Positions 1 to 9,179 of a DNA stretch of 64,000 nt are shown here, piece by piece. Below the pieces are notes generated by a model, which did no database searches, was not told where the DNA came from, and was given only the letters and a program-made list of their open reading frames with translations. The stretch's first letter is position 1. Every line of letters starts with the position of its first letter. Source of the stretch: Gluconacetobacter johannae (lineage in GTDB: Bacteria > Pseudomonadota > Alphaproteobacteria > Acetobacterales > Acetobacteraceae). Where the stretch lies: assembly GCF_014174305.1 (NCBI RefSeq), contig NZ_JABEQH010000003.1:62001-126000 (forward strand), in the 5' to 3' direction. The position numbers and the translations under genes were made by a program.

Positions 1-2334
1 ACGTGCTGTGCTGCTCTTGTGGGGCTCGTTGTCAACGAGGGGCGCGCCGCTTCGTCCCATCTTCGGCCCGCGCATGCGCGCCCGACCAGGCATGCGAACA
101 CCCTTGCCGTGCAGCCTCGTGGAAAGACAGGACATCCAGATGCACGGCCTCATGCGGATGCTATTCGCGTGCCGGCCGGAAAAGAGGAGACCGTGACGGT
201 ATCGGGGCGTTCCGGATCGGCACGGCGGGAAGACGAACTTCAGAAAACGCCGTCATCGGCATCGCTTCTGACAGCCGCGCGCCTCGACCGCCTGGGTGTG
301 CAGAACACGAAGCAACTTGCCAGGATCACGCCGAATCTGTTCATCCCGAATAACATGCCCGGCTATTCGGTGACGAATTACTTCATTCGCGGCATTGGCG
401 AGGTCGATCCCCAGGGCGAACCTTCCGTCGGAACCTATATTGATGGTGTCTACCTGCCCCGCAACATGGGAAACATGCAGGAACTGCTCGATGTCGAGGA
501 CATGCAGATCGATCGCGGTCCCGTTATCTTCTCGGGGCACCAGTCGGAAGGCGGCGCGGTCAGGATCAACACGATCGTTCCCACCGATCGCCGGCGTGCC
601 ATAGCCCAGGTCGGCTATGGCACATACAACGAATACCAGATCGGCGCCGCGGCCAGTGGCGCGATCGTGCCGGGAAAACTTTTTGGAAGCATCGCTTTCG
701 GGCGTCATGCCCGTGGGGGAATCGACCATAACTACACGGTCGGAAAAGACACGAACAACATCGACTACACGCAGGCACGCGGGAAACTTCGCTACACGCC
801 GAACGAAGATCTCGATATCAGCATAGCCTTCGACGGGACGGTTGACGGCAGCACGAATCGTGGTGTCGGAAATCTGCTCAATCCCTATATCTATGGAAAT
901 TATAATCAGCTTTTCCCGAAAAATAACTACAGTGAGGTCGGCTTTACGGGGAACGTACGTTATCGCCTCAACCGTAACCTGACCATTTATGCCATAACCG
1001 GCATCCGTGGCTATGACGACAAGGGAATCTACGACAACACGGGTGATTATTATTCTCGTGTGTCGCAGCCTCTCTATTACAACGATCGGATGTATTCGCA
1101 GGATATCCATCTGCATGGGGATTATGGCAAGGTGGATTTCAATGTCGGTGCATACTTCCTGTACGAAGACTGGTACACCCAGCGCTGGGCAAACAATGTG
1201 TACGGGCCGCTGACGAACAATCCGGCCCAGATACGTTACATGCCCGTCTACGCGGTGATCGACCAGCTCAACCGCAACTGGGCGCTGTATGGCGAGGCGC
1301 ATTACCATATTACCCCGACACTGACATTCTCGGCCGGGTTGCGGTTCAACTGGGAAAATCACTCGAACTCCGAAACCCTGAGCTATCTGGCTCCGGGTCC
1401 GACGCATATCGCGACACCCCAGAATCAGCTTTCATACATCCTCGGCGGCGTTCCCAATGATCTTGCGTGGCAGGTTGCGGCGCACAAGAGCTGGATTCAG
1501 CTTCTTCCAAAAGGGTCGCTCAGCTGGCAGGCTTTGCCGCGTCTCATGACATATGGGTCGATCTCGCAGGGTGGGAAGTCGGCAGGCTATGATTTCCGGG
1601 CCCAGACCCCCGCTGCGACGGGACGTATTCAGGCTTCGATTCCGTACGATCCCGAAATCGTCACCACCTATGAAGTCGGCGTCAAATCCGACCCCATTCC
1701 CGGTCGCCTGCATGTCAACGGTGCGCTGTTCTGGAACGAATTCGACAACATCCAGCTCACGACGACAGACCCTTCCAATGGTCTGTCCAGACGGTTCAAT
1801 GCGGGGAAAGCCCATTCCACCGGAGCGGAATTCGAAAGCTCGTACAAGGTGACGAGGGATCTGGATATTCATTATACCGCGTCCTATCTCTACACCGTCC
1901 TGGACAGGTTCGATGGGACCAGCAGCCGGATACGGCTTGCGGATGGTTCGTGGTATAACAACAACCCGTATGCCGGGGCTCCGCTGCCATGGGCGCCCCG
2001 GTTCCAGACCATGGGATCGGTGACGTATCGTCTGCCGGTCCATCTTCCCGGCACATTCCATATTGGCGCCGACGTGTCCTTTCAGTCCGCCGTCTATACG
2101 ACGTCGCAGGCCAACCGGCAGAATCGCCTGCCGACGCAAACCTATGTCAATGCCATGGCAAGCTGGACCAGCCCGGACAGCCGCTGGATCGTTCAGGCCA
2201 CGGCACGCAATCTCCTCGACCGGCGCTACCTGCAGGGCACGACCTTCGTGCAGGGGGGTGGTGTCCCGGTCTATGATTCCGCATTCTTTGCGGATCCACA
2301 GACCATCTTTGTTTCGGCGAAGTTCACGCTCTGA
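1..2334 (+). CDS. TonB-dependent outer-membrane receptor (5' partial)
   Basis: This is an outer-membrane, TonB-energised uptake receptor. The frame is open from the first base of the window, and the first codons (TCCAALVGLVV) look like the end of a signal-peptide hydrophobic core, so the true start lies upstream; the GTG at 19 is probably internal. The plug domain follows, with FIRGIG, then SVGTYIDGVYLPR and the QIDRGP segment typical of plugs. The rest alternates aromatic-rich strands and ends in VSAKFTL, the usual barrel ending. It converges on a flavin monooxygenase across a strong hairpin. Its position next to sulfonate-type genes suggests a sulfur compound as ligand, but iron or another ligand cannot be excluded. 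Confidence 0.9.
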   Translation, partial: TCCAALVGLVVNEGRAASSHLRPAHARPTRHANTLAVQPRGKTGHPDARPHADAIRVPAGKEETVTVSGRSGSARREDELQKTPSSASLLTAARLDRLGVQNTKQLARITPNLFIPNNMPGYSVTNYFIRGIGEVDPQGEPSVGTYIDGVYLPRNMGNMQELLDVEDMQIDRGPVIFSGHQSEGGAVRINTIVPTDRRRAIAQVGYGTYNEYQIGAAASGAIVPGKLFGSIAFGRHARGGIDHNYTVGKDTNNIDYTQARGKLRYTPNEDLDISIAFDGTVDGSTNRGVGNLLNPYIYGNYNQLFPKNNYSEVGFTGNVRYRLNRNLTIYAITGIRGYDDKGIYDNTGDYYSRVSQPLYYNDRMYSQDIHLHGDYGKVDFNVGAYFLYEDWYTQRWANNVYGPLTNNPAQIRYMPVYAVIDQLNRNWALYGEAHYHITPTLTFSAGLRFNWENHSNSETLSYLAPGPTHIATPQNQLSYILGGVPNDLAWQVAAHKSWIQLLPKGSLSWQALPRLMTYGSISQGGKSAGYDFRAQTPAATGRIQASIPYDPEIVTTYEVGVKSDPIPGRLHVNGALFWNEFDNIQLTTTDPSNGLSRRFNAGKAHSTGAEFESSYKVTRDLDIHYTASYLYTVLDRFDGTSSRIRLADGSWYNNNPYAGAPLPWAPRFQTMGSVTYRLPVHLPGTFHIGADVSFQSAVYTTSQANRQNRLPTQTYVNAMASWTSPDSRWIVQATARNLLDRRYLQGTTFVQGGGVPVYDSAFFADPQTIFVSAKFTL

Positions 2335-2355
2335 TTGCCCCGCAGCGAGGCAATG

Positions 2356-2384
2356 CTCCCCCGGCCGACCGGCAGCCGGGGGAG
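2356..2384. terminator. Bidirectional hairpin between convergent genes
   Basis: Ten-base perfect arms CTCCCCCGGC (2356-2365) and GCCGGGGGAG (2375-2384) enclose a nine-base loop. The hairpin sits exactly between the stop codons of the TonB receptor and the convergent monooxygenase. There is no clear T-run, so it may act as a transcription roadblock or mRNA 3'-end stabiliser rather than a textbook intrinsic terminator. Confidence 0.6.
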
Positions 2385-2388
2385 GCGG

Positions 2389-3714
2389 TCAGCGCGCCGC
2401 GGGGTCGGGCAGGCCCAGATTCTCGCGGAGCGTCCGCCCGGTATAGTCGGTACGCAGCAGGTTGCGGCGTTGCAGTTCCGGGACCACCAGGTCCACGAAA
2501 TCGCGCAGGCCGCCGGGTGACGATGTGAACATGATGTTGAAACCGTCGGCCGCCCCGGTGCGAAACCAGTCCTCCATGTCATCGACGATGGCGCGCGGGG
2601 TTCCTACGACGATCCGGTGCCCGCCGCGTGTGAACCGGCGCAGGACGTCCCGCACGAACGGTCGCTCGCGACGGATCCAGTCGACGATGAGCGACTGGCG
2701 GCTCTTGTGGCTGTTCGTCTCCGCGACCGCGCCAAGCGCGATCGGGCGGTCTTCGGGCCAGGAGGACAGATCGACGCCCAGGCTGGCATAGGATGAAAAG
2801 CCGCGCAGGCAGTCCGCCTTGTCGAGATAGCGCTGATAGGTCTCGAATTTTTCGCGGGCCTCGGCCTCGCTGCGCCCGACGAACGGGGCCAGGCCCGGAA
2901 GGATACGCAGATGATCGGCGGTGCGGCCGTACCGGGCCGCGCGCGCCAGCACCTCGGCGCGATAGTCCCGCCCCGCTGCCCGGTCATACTCGGCGGTGTA
3001 GATCACCTCGCCGATCCGCGCCGCCAGTTCCTTGCCCGCCCCGGATGCGCCGGCCTGCGCCAGAACGGGCCGGGTCTGCACCGTGGGTGGCGCGTTCAAC
3101 GGGCCGGCCACATGGTAGAAGCGGCCATGATGGTTCAGGGGACGGACCTTCGCGGGGTCGAGCCAGCGGCCGGTTTCACGGTCGCGCAGGTAGGCGCCGG
3201 GCGCGATGCTGTCCCACAGGCCGGTGACGACGTCCACGAATTCGTGGGCGCGCTCGTACCGTTCGGCATGGTCGGTATGGGCGGCGAGGTTGAAATTCTC
3301 GCCGCCGCCGGTCGCCGTGACCACGTTCCATCCCGCGCGGCCGCCGCTGAGGCGGTCCAGCGAGGCGACGCGGCGGGCGATGTTGTAGGGTTCGTTGAAC
3401 GTCGTGCTGGCGGTGCCGATCAGGCCGATATGGCGCGACGTGACGGCGAGCGCCGCCAGCAGCGTGAACGTATCCCAGCGCGGCAGGGCCGGTGTGTCCG
3501 CCACGGCGGCCGGGTCGGGCACGGGCAGGACGTTGTCGTAGAGAAAGATGCTGTCGAAGCGACCCTGTTCCAGAATCCGGACGTAATCGCGATAGCGCCC
3601 GAAGTCGATATCGGCGTCGATGTCCTCGCCGGGTGCGCGCCACGCGTCGCCGTTCGTGGCCGATCCGGTCAGGTAGGCGCCGAGCGCGATATGCTGGCGG
3701 CCGGGTGTGCTCAT
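2389..3714 (-). CDS. NtaA/SnaA/DszA-type FMN-dependent monooxygenase
   Basis: This is a flavin-dependent oxidoreductase of the bacterial luciferase-like superfamily, of the nitrilotriacetate monooxygenase component A / SnaA / DszA type. These enzymes use FMNH2 supplied by a separate reductase to oxygenate S- or N-containing organics. At 441 residues it has normal length for the family. Visible signatures are the LGAYLTG start, the GRAGWNVVTA segment in the middle and the C-terminal TLRENLGLP block. It starts 16 bases after the substrate-binding protein gene on the same strand, and a GGGCAG ribosome site precedes the ATG. The context points to organosulfur oxidation; the substrate cannot be read from sequence. 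Confidence 0.88.
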   Translation of the reverse strand: MSTPGRQHIALGAYLTGSATNGDAWRAPGEDIDADIDFGRYRDYVRILEQGRFDSIFLYDNVLPVPDPAAVADTPALPRWDTFTLLAALAVTSRHIGLIGTASTTFNEPYNIARRVASLDRLSGGRAGWNVVTATGGGENFNLAAHTDHAERYERAHEFVDVVTGLWDSIAPGAYLRDRETGRWLDPAKVRPLNHHGRFYHVAGPLNAPPTVQTRPVLAQAGASGAGKELAARIGEVIYTAEYDRAAGRDYRAEVLARAARYGRTADHLRILPGLAPFVGRSEAEAREKFETYQRYLDKADCLRGFSSYASLGVDLSSWPEDRPIALGAVAETNSHKSRQSLIVDWIRRERPFVRDVLRRFTRGGHRIVVGTPRAIVDDMEDWFRTGAADGFNIMFTSSPGGLRDFVDLVVPELQRRNLLRTDYTGRTLRENLGLPDPAAR

Positions 3715-3730
3715 GATGCTGCCCTTCGGG

Positions 3731-4702
3731 TCAGAACGTGAAACGGGTATCCATCACCGCCGTGGCGGCGAGGCGGCGCGGGATCATGCGGGTTTCGAAC
3801 ATGAAATCGGAGACGGCCTGCTGCTTGCGGATGACATCCGGCCCCAGGGGCACGACCGTGCCCTGCATCGCGCGTACGACGTCCTTCGCGACGGCGATCG
3901 GCAGCCCGACGTCCGCCGCCCATACGGCGGCATATTCGTCCGGATGGGCCTGCATCCAGTCGTGGCCGGCGCGCAGCCTGCGGACGTAGTCGGCGACGGC
4001 GTCCCTGCGGGTGTGCAGGGCGGCCTCCGTGGCCACCACGTAGCTCAGTCCGCTCATGAGCCGGCCGCCGTTGACGATCTCGCGCGCGCCGTCGGCGACC
4101 TTCGCATCCGAAATATACGGCCCCCAGGTGGCCCAGGCATCCACCGCGCCGGTTTGCAGGGCCAGCTTGGCGGAGACCGGCGGAATGAAGACGAAATGGA
4201 CGTCATCATCATGCAGCCCGGCCTCGCGCAGCGCCGCCAGGGCAAGGTAATGGCCGGTCTGGGCACGGAGGGTGGCGACGGAACGCCCCTTGAGGTCCCT
4301 GACGCTGCGGATGGGGCTGTCGTGCCGCACGACGATCGCGGTCATGGTGCCGTCGGTCTGGATGCCCGCCACCGCGCGGATGGTGTCCGACCCGCCCTGC
4401 GCGAAGACCAGCGGCGCGTCGCCGATGACGCCGGTGTCGATCGCATCGGCCGCCAGCGCCTGGATCAGCATCGGCGCCCCGGCGAACAGGCTCCATTGCA
4501 GGGGGGAGTCGGCCGCATGGTCCTGTCCCGCCGCCGCCAGAAGCGAGCGCGCGCCGCCTTTCTGGTCGCCCACGCGCAGGGCCGCAGGCGGCGCGGCCAG
4601 GGCAGGCCCTGCCGCCGCCAGCGTGCCGCCGGCCAGCAGCCCCTGTATCAGGCCGCGCCGGGTCAGCGCTGCAGGGTCACCAGCTCCAGGCGATCTTGCC
4701 AT
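3731..4702 (-). CDS. SsuA-like aliphatic sulfonate substrate-binding protein
   Basis: This is a periplasmic solute-binding protein of the SsuA/TauA/NMT1 class. The chosen start (ATG at 4702, MARSPGAG) gives a twin-arginine-like signal (TRRGLIQG, then a hydrophobic stretch ending AAAGPALA), after which the mature protein begins with LRVGDQKGG, the usual first strand of SsuA proteins. AWATWGPY is the family's ligand-loop pattern. A longer frame upstream is shadow coding across the neighbouring receptor. The gene overlaps the end of the TonB receptor gene by 26 bases and precedes the monooxygenase, so the three likely form one transcript. It has no permease or ATPase of its own in this transcript and may share those at 7414-9179. 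Confidence 0.88.
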   Translation of the reverse strand: MARSPGAGDPAALTRRGLIQGLLAGGTLAAAGPALAAPPAALRVGDQKGGARSLLAAAGQDHAADSPLQWSLFAGAPMLIQALAADAIDTGVIGDAPLVFAQGGSDTIRAVAGIQTDGTMTAIVVRHDSPIRSVRDLKGRSVATLRAQTGHYLALAALREAGLHDDDVHFVFIPPVSAKLALQTGAVDAWATWGPYISDAKVADGAREIVNGGRLMSGLSYVVATEAALHTRRDAVADYVRRLRAGHDWMQAHPDEYAAVWAADVGLPIAVAKDVVRAMQGTVVPLGPDVIRKQQAVSDFMFETRMIPRRLAATAVMDTRFTF

Positions 4703-7247
4703 AGTAATATCCCCCTTCCGCGCCGTAGATGGAGGCGGAACTGTAGTTCGGGTTGACCTGAAGCAGCGACGCGGCGCTCTGCGCCAGCGGACTGAGCGTC
4801 TGCGGCCGATGGTTGAAGATGTTATTGCCGCCGACCGACAGCCGGATGCGATTGGGGAAGGTGTAGGTGACGTCGAGGTCGACCAGCCAGGCGGGCGCCA
4901 CCGTCTCGTCGTAGGCCGGGCCGCGGTCGTTGAGCAGCTTGGTCTGGGAATAGCGCGACACCCGCAGCGTGGTCGCCCAGGCATCCTTGCGCCAGGTGGC
5001 GGTCAGGCGCAGCGTGTTGCGGGGGTAGAGCGTGGTGATGTTGCCGATCTGGCTGCGGAACAGGGCGGTGATGCCGGGGCCGAGATTCACGTTCAGAGGA
5101 TTGACCCGCGCGATCTGGTGCTGTTGCTGGTTCATCATCACGCCCCAGGTCACGTTTCCGGCCCGGCCGAAATCGGTCAGGTAGTGCGCCTGCACATCAA
5201 GGCCCATGGTCCGGGTATGGGCGGCGTTCCGCTCGTAGGTGAAGCCGTAATACCGCCCGTCGTTGGGCACTACGCCGGCGTCATGGAGCAGTTGCAGCAC
5301 GCGGGCGCCCGCGACGCCCGAGCCCGCGACGGAAATCGGCACGATCTGGTTGAAGATGTCGATACGATAGGCATCGACCGAGATATCCATTCGCCGGAGG
5401 GGTGTCAGGACAAAGCCGACGCTGAAATTATGGGACGTTTCCGGCTTCAGCGGCGTGGCGCCGAGCACCCTGGCGCCCGCGTTGTCGACCGAGGCGTAGT
5501 TGGTATAGGACTGCACGAGCTGGTTGGTGCTGGGCAGGATCGAGTAATAGAGCGCCGTGCTCTGGAAATATTCCTGTTGCAGGGTCGGCGCGTGGAAGCC
5601 GTTGCTGGCCGAGCCACGCAGCGCGAGCCACGGCGTCACCTGATAACGGACGGACGCCTTGCCGCTGAGCGTATTGCCGAAATCGCTGTACTGTTCGTCA
5701 CGGCCGGACAGGGCGACGGTCAGGTCCTTCGTGATTTTCTGGGTGAGGTCGAGATAGAACGCGCCGTTCATGCGCGAATGCAGGCTCGCCTGGGCGGGTG
5801 ACGTGGCCCCCAGGCCCGATGCGCCGGGCAAGGCGGGGCTTGCCGTCGGAAAGACATAGCTGGGCGGGAAGACATAGCCCCCGTCCTGCCACGAGGCGTC
5901 GTCGCCGGCTGCGACGTCATAGGCGTTGTAGCGATATTCCACGCCGGCCGCGACCTGCAGCGGCTCGCGCAGCAGGCCGGTGCGGAAGGCCCGGTGGATA
6001 TCGAAATCGGCGGTCAGTTCCGAGTTGGTCAGGGTCTGAAGATGGAAATTGTGCGGGCTGGACGGGCCCAGCGAGTTGTTGAGCGTATTCTCGATGCCGA
6101 TGCTGCTGGAATCCCGACCGTAATTGACGCTGGCGTCCCAGAACCAGCCCAGGACGTTCCGGCCCCGAAAGCCGCTGGTGAACTGGAAGTCGTGATCCTC
6201 GGTCGTATCGGTCGGAAGGTAGCCGTCCGGATAGACGCTCATGATGTTTTGCTGGGAGTTCGACGGCCGGTACCAGGCGGAGGCGGCGATGGTACGGTGG
6301 CTGTACGTGGCGAAGGAATAGAAACGGGTGCTGCCGGACAGTGGAAGTTCCAGATTATAGGCGATGCTTTGCCGCTCGTTTTCGGGCTGGCCCGAAATCT
6401 GCCGATAGCGGTCGCCGTTCTCGCGCGGGTCCTGTTGGCCGTTGGGCAGAAGGGGATAGAGCAGGACGGGCTTGCCGCCCTGCGTGCGCGGCGCGTAGCC
6501 CGCGTTGTTGGTCGCCTGATTTCCGGTGAATTCGGCCGTCACGTTCAGGAAGCCGCCATTGCCGATCCTGAAGCCCTGATTGTAATTCAGGTTGCCGCCC
6601 CGGCCGTAATCGCCCAGGGGGCCGACCGTCCAGCCGTACTGGTTATACCCCAGTTCGGCCGTGCCGCCGTGATCGGTCGACTTGAGGATGATGTTGATGA
6701 CGCCTGCGATGGCGTCGGAACCATATTGGGCCGCCGCCCCATCCTTCAGGATTTCGATATGATCGACGGCCTCGAACGGAATGAGATCGAGATCGACGGG
6801 GGACTGACCCTGCATGGCGCCGCCGTAAAACACCGACGACATGGTATGTCGGCGTTTTCCGTTGACGAGGACAAGCGTTTCGTTGGCCGGAAGGCCGCGC
6901 AGCGACATCGTCTTCGTCGTGAAGCCGAGTTGCCCCGGATAGCCCGGCGTGTTGTTGACGGACGGATCGAGCGCCACCAGCGCGTTGCGTAGGCTGGTCT
7001 GCCCGGTGCGCCGCAGGTCCGCCGCCGTGAAGATGGCGATGGGCGCCATGCTTTTCGACGCGTGGACCGAGGTGCGTGTGCCTGTGACGATGACCGCTTC
7101 CGTGCTGGCGGCCGGATCCGCGTTGCCGGCGCCCTGGCTGCGCGCGGCAAGGGCGTGCGGCGCGGACGACAGGGCGCAGATGGCCGCGACGGCGCCGTGC
7201 CATCGGGAGCGAAATCTGGACGCGGGCTGAAATGCTGGTTTTGGCAT
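4677..7247 (-). CDS. TonB-dependent outer-membrane receptor
   Basis: This is a TonB-dependent receptor of about 856 residues if it starts at the ATG at 7247 (MPKPAFQP), which directly precedes a plausible signal peptide (AVAAICALSSAPHALA). An AAAGA stretch lies just upstream. An ATG at 7277 would add ten residues. After the signal come VIVTGTR, the plug, and the LKDGAAAQYGSDAIAGVINI segment, which is diagnostic for the plug's end. The barrel ends in KIAWSW with a terminal aromatic residue. Translationally overlapped by the SsuA-like gene, it probably moves the same compound across the outer membrane. Confidence 0.92.
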   Translation of the reverse strand: MPKPAFQPASRFRSRWHGAVAAICALSSAPHALAARSQGAGNADPAASTEAVIVTGTRTSVHASKSMAPIAIFTAADLRRTGQTSLRNALVALDPSVNNTPGYPGQLGFTTKTMSLRGLPANETLVLVNGKRRHTMSSVFYGGAMQGQSPVDLDLIPFEAVDHIEILKDGAAAQYGSDAIAGVINIILKSTDHGGTAELGYNQYGWTVGPLGDYGRGGNLNYNQGFRIGNGGFLNVTAEFTGNQATNNAGYAPRTQGGKPVLLYPLLPNGQQDPRENGDRYRQISGQPENERQSIAYNLELPLSGSTRFYSFATYSHRTIAASAWYRPSNSQQNIMSVYPDGYLPTDTTEDHDFQFTSGFRGRNVLGWFWDASVNYGRDSSSIGIENTLNNSLGPSSPHNFHLQTLTNSELTADFDIHRAFRTGLLREPLQVAAGVEYRYNAYDVAAGDDASWQDGGYVFPPSYVFPTASPALPGASGLGATSPAQASLHSRMNGAFYLDLTQKITKDLTVALSGRDEQYSDFGNTLSGKASVRYQVTPWLALRGSASNGFHAPTLQQEYFQSTALYYSILPSTNQLVQSYTNYASVDNAGARVLGATPLKPETSHNFSVGFVLTPLRRMDISVDAYRIDIFNQIVPISVAGSGVAGARVLQLLHDAGVVPNDGRYYGFTYERNAAHTRTMGLDVQAHYLTDFGRAGNVTWGVMMNQQQHQIARVNPLNVNLGPGITALFRSQIGNITTLYPRNTLRLTATWRKDAWATTLRVSRYSQTKLLNDRGPAYDETVAPAWLVDLDVTYTFPNRIRLSVGGNNIFNHRPQTLSPLAQSAASLLQVNPNYSSASIYGAEGGYYYGKIAWSW

Positions 7248-7413
7248 GATGTCTTTGTAACGGGATGTTGCGTTCATCGAACGTTGATAGGAAGAAAAAT
7301 AACGATTGGAAAACGAGTTATGAAAAAATGCACGATGAGAATGTGGAATGTATCGACGCCCGTGCTGGCCGCCCGATCGCGCACTCAGGGGACGGCTGGG
7401 TCTCGCGTGGCGA

Positions 7414-8190
7414 TCACCAGTCCTCGCTGTGGCCCAGCCGGACCAGGATCTCGCGGCGCAGGGCAAGCAGGCGCGGATCGTCGCGATGGCGGTGATAGGG
7501 CAGGTCGATCGAGACGTCCGAGATCACGCCGGCCGGCCGTGGGCTGAACGTGACCACGCGGGTGGCGAGCAGCAGCGCTTCCTCGACGTCATGCGTGACC
7601 ATGATGACGGTGAAGCCGCGATTCTGCCACAGACGCAGCAGCTCCGTCTGCATCGTCAGCCGCGTCAGGCTGTCCAGCTTGCCCAGAGGTTCGTCCAGGA
7701 TCAGCAGCCTCGGGTCGTTGACCAGGGCCCGGGCGAGGGCCGCACGCTGCGCCATGCCGCCTGAAAGCTGATGCGGCCAGGCGCGTTCGAAGCCTTTCAG
7801 GCCCACCATCTCGATCGCGGCATCGACGGCCGCGTCGTCGCGCCGGCCCGCGATGTCCCGGCTGAGGGCGACGTTGGCGCGCACGGTGCGCCAGGGATAG
7901 AGCGTCGGGTCCTGGAACATGACGATGCGGTCGGGACCCGGGCCGGTGACCGGCACGCCGTCGGCCAGAACCTGCCCGGCATGCGGCGGCTCCAGCCCCG
8001 CCACCAGGCGCAGCAGGGTCGATTTGCCGCAGCCCGACGGGCCGAGCAGGGCCACGAACTCGCCGGGGGCGATATCCAGGCTGACATCCTCGATCACCGG
8101 CTTGAAGGCGCCGCCGATCTGATACCCGTGACGGATGGCGCGGAGCTGGATACCCAGTGGCGCCGCGCGCCCTGCGGGATGCGTCACCAT
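7414..8190 (-). CDS. SsuB-like ABC transporter ATPase
   Basis: This is the ATP-hydrolysing subunit of a sulfonate/nitrate/taurine-type ABC importer. It shows Walker [11 protein letters not shown], signature [15 protein letters not shown], Walker B LLILDEP and the switch VTHDVEEA. The ATG at 8190 (MVTHPAGR) overlaps the permease stop codon by seven bases, which indicates translational coupling; an apparent N-terminal extension upstream is out-of-frame permease sequence. It is the last gene of the operon running from 11496 down to 7414. Length (258 residues) is typical. Confidence 0.93.
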   Translation of the reverse strand: MVTHPAGRAAPLGIQLRAIRHGYQIGGAFKPVIEDVSLDIAPGEFVALLGPSGCGKSTLLRLVAGLEPPHAGQVLADGVPVTGPGPDRIVMFQDPTLYPWRTVRANVALSRDIAGRRDDAAVDAAIEMVGLKGFERAWPHQLSGGMAQRAALARALVNDPRLLILDEPLGKLDSLTRLTMQTELLRLWQNRGFTVIMVTHDVEEALLLATRVVTFSPRPAGVISDVSIDLPYHRHRDDPRLLALRREILVRLGHSEDW

Positions 8191-9179
8191 TTCAGCCCGT
8201 CCTTCTGCCAGCCGAGAAGCCGGTCCCGCACCTTGAACAGGATGGTGATGAGGCCGGTGCACATCAGCGACATGACCAGAAGGGCGGCATACATGTTGGG
8301 ATAGGCCGCCCATCCCTGCGCCCATTGCATGTAAAAGCCGAGACCGGATTTCACGCCCAGCATCTCGGCGATCACCAGCATCACGAAGGACATGCCCAGT
8401 CCCATGAACAGCCCGACGAAGATCTGGGGCATGGCGGCGGGCAGTGCGACGCGAAAGACGAGGAAACGCTCCCGCGCGCCCATGGTGCGGGCGACGTCAT
8501 AATAGGCGGGGTCGACCGCCGCCACGCCGGACCAGGTCAGGACGGTAATCGGAAAGCCGGAGCCAAGGGCCATCAGCGCCTCGCTCGCCAGCCAGTTCGA
8601 GGGAATCAGCACCATGGCCAGGGGCAGCAGGGACACCGGGGGCAGGGGGCCGACCAGGCGGACGATGGGAAGCGCCCAGTAGCGAAAGCGCCGCGACCGG
8701 CCAAGGCCGACGCCGGTCGCGATGCCGAGGACGGACCCGGCCGTATAGCCGACCACCAGCAGGCCGAGCGAATGCAGCAGGCTGTCGCCCAGCCGCTTCC
8801 AGTCGGTCAGGAAAACATCCAGCAGATCCTGCGGCGTTCCGAAGAACGGGCGCGGCAGCAGCAGCAGCTTGGCCTGCACGAGTTCCCATGCCGCGAAGCC
8901 GAGGCCGAGCGCGATCATCCACGGCGCGCGCGCCGAAAGCCGGCGCAGCGCCGCCGCCGCCAGCAGGGCGACGCCGATACCGGCGAACAGGCCGGCAAGA
9001 GTGGTCGTGTCGGGAAAATCGTCGGCGTCCGGCCAGCGCCAGGTGACGAGGGCCGCGACGAACCATGCCGGGCCGGCGGCCCAGGGCGGAAGGGCGCGCA
9101 GCGCGGGCCGCGACCGTGCGTGCGTGCGCGTCGGCTTCCCGGCGGGCGCGATCGCCTGTGTCGTCCCGGCGCCGCTCAT
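8184..9179 (-). CDS. SsuC-like ABC transporter permease with extra N-terminal segments
   Basis: This is the inner-membrane permease of the importer. The C-terminal two thirds is the standard binding-protein-dependent transport domain with an EAA-like loop (GARERFLVFRVALPAAMPQI). The N-terminal hundred residues carry two additional hydrophobic segments (around PAWFVAALVTW and GLFAGIGVALLAAAAL), making the protein (331 residues) longer than the usual 250-290. The ATG at 9179 overlaps the stop of the binding-protein gene as ATGA. Residues further upstream in the open frame are shadow sequence. Confidence 0.9.
   Translation of the reverse strand: MSGAGTTQAIAPAGKPTRTHARSRPALRALPPWAAGPAWFVAALVTWRWPDADDFPDTTTLAGLFAGIGVALLAAAALRRLSARAPWMIALGLGFAAWELVQAKLLLLPRPFFGTPQDLLDVFLTDWKRLGDSLLHSLGLLVVGYTAGSVLGIATGVGLGRSRRFRYWALPIVRLVGPLPPVSLLPLAMVLIPSNWLASEALMALGSGFPITVLTWSGVAAVDPAYYDVARTMGARERFLVFRVALPAAMPQIFVGLFMGLGMSFVMLVIAEMLGVKSGLGFYMQWAQGWAAYPNMYAALLVMSLMCTGLITILFKVRDRLLGWQKDGLKW

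Noticed and set aside
4703-4984. N-terminal extension of the SsuA-like protein at 3731
   Set aside because: The extra residues lie in another frame of the TonB receptor and precede a perfect twin-arginine signal start at 4702.
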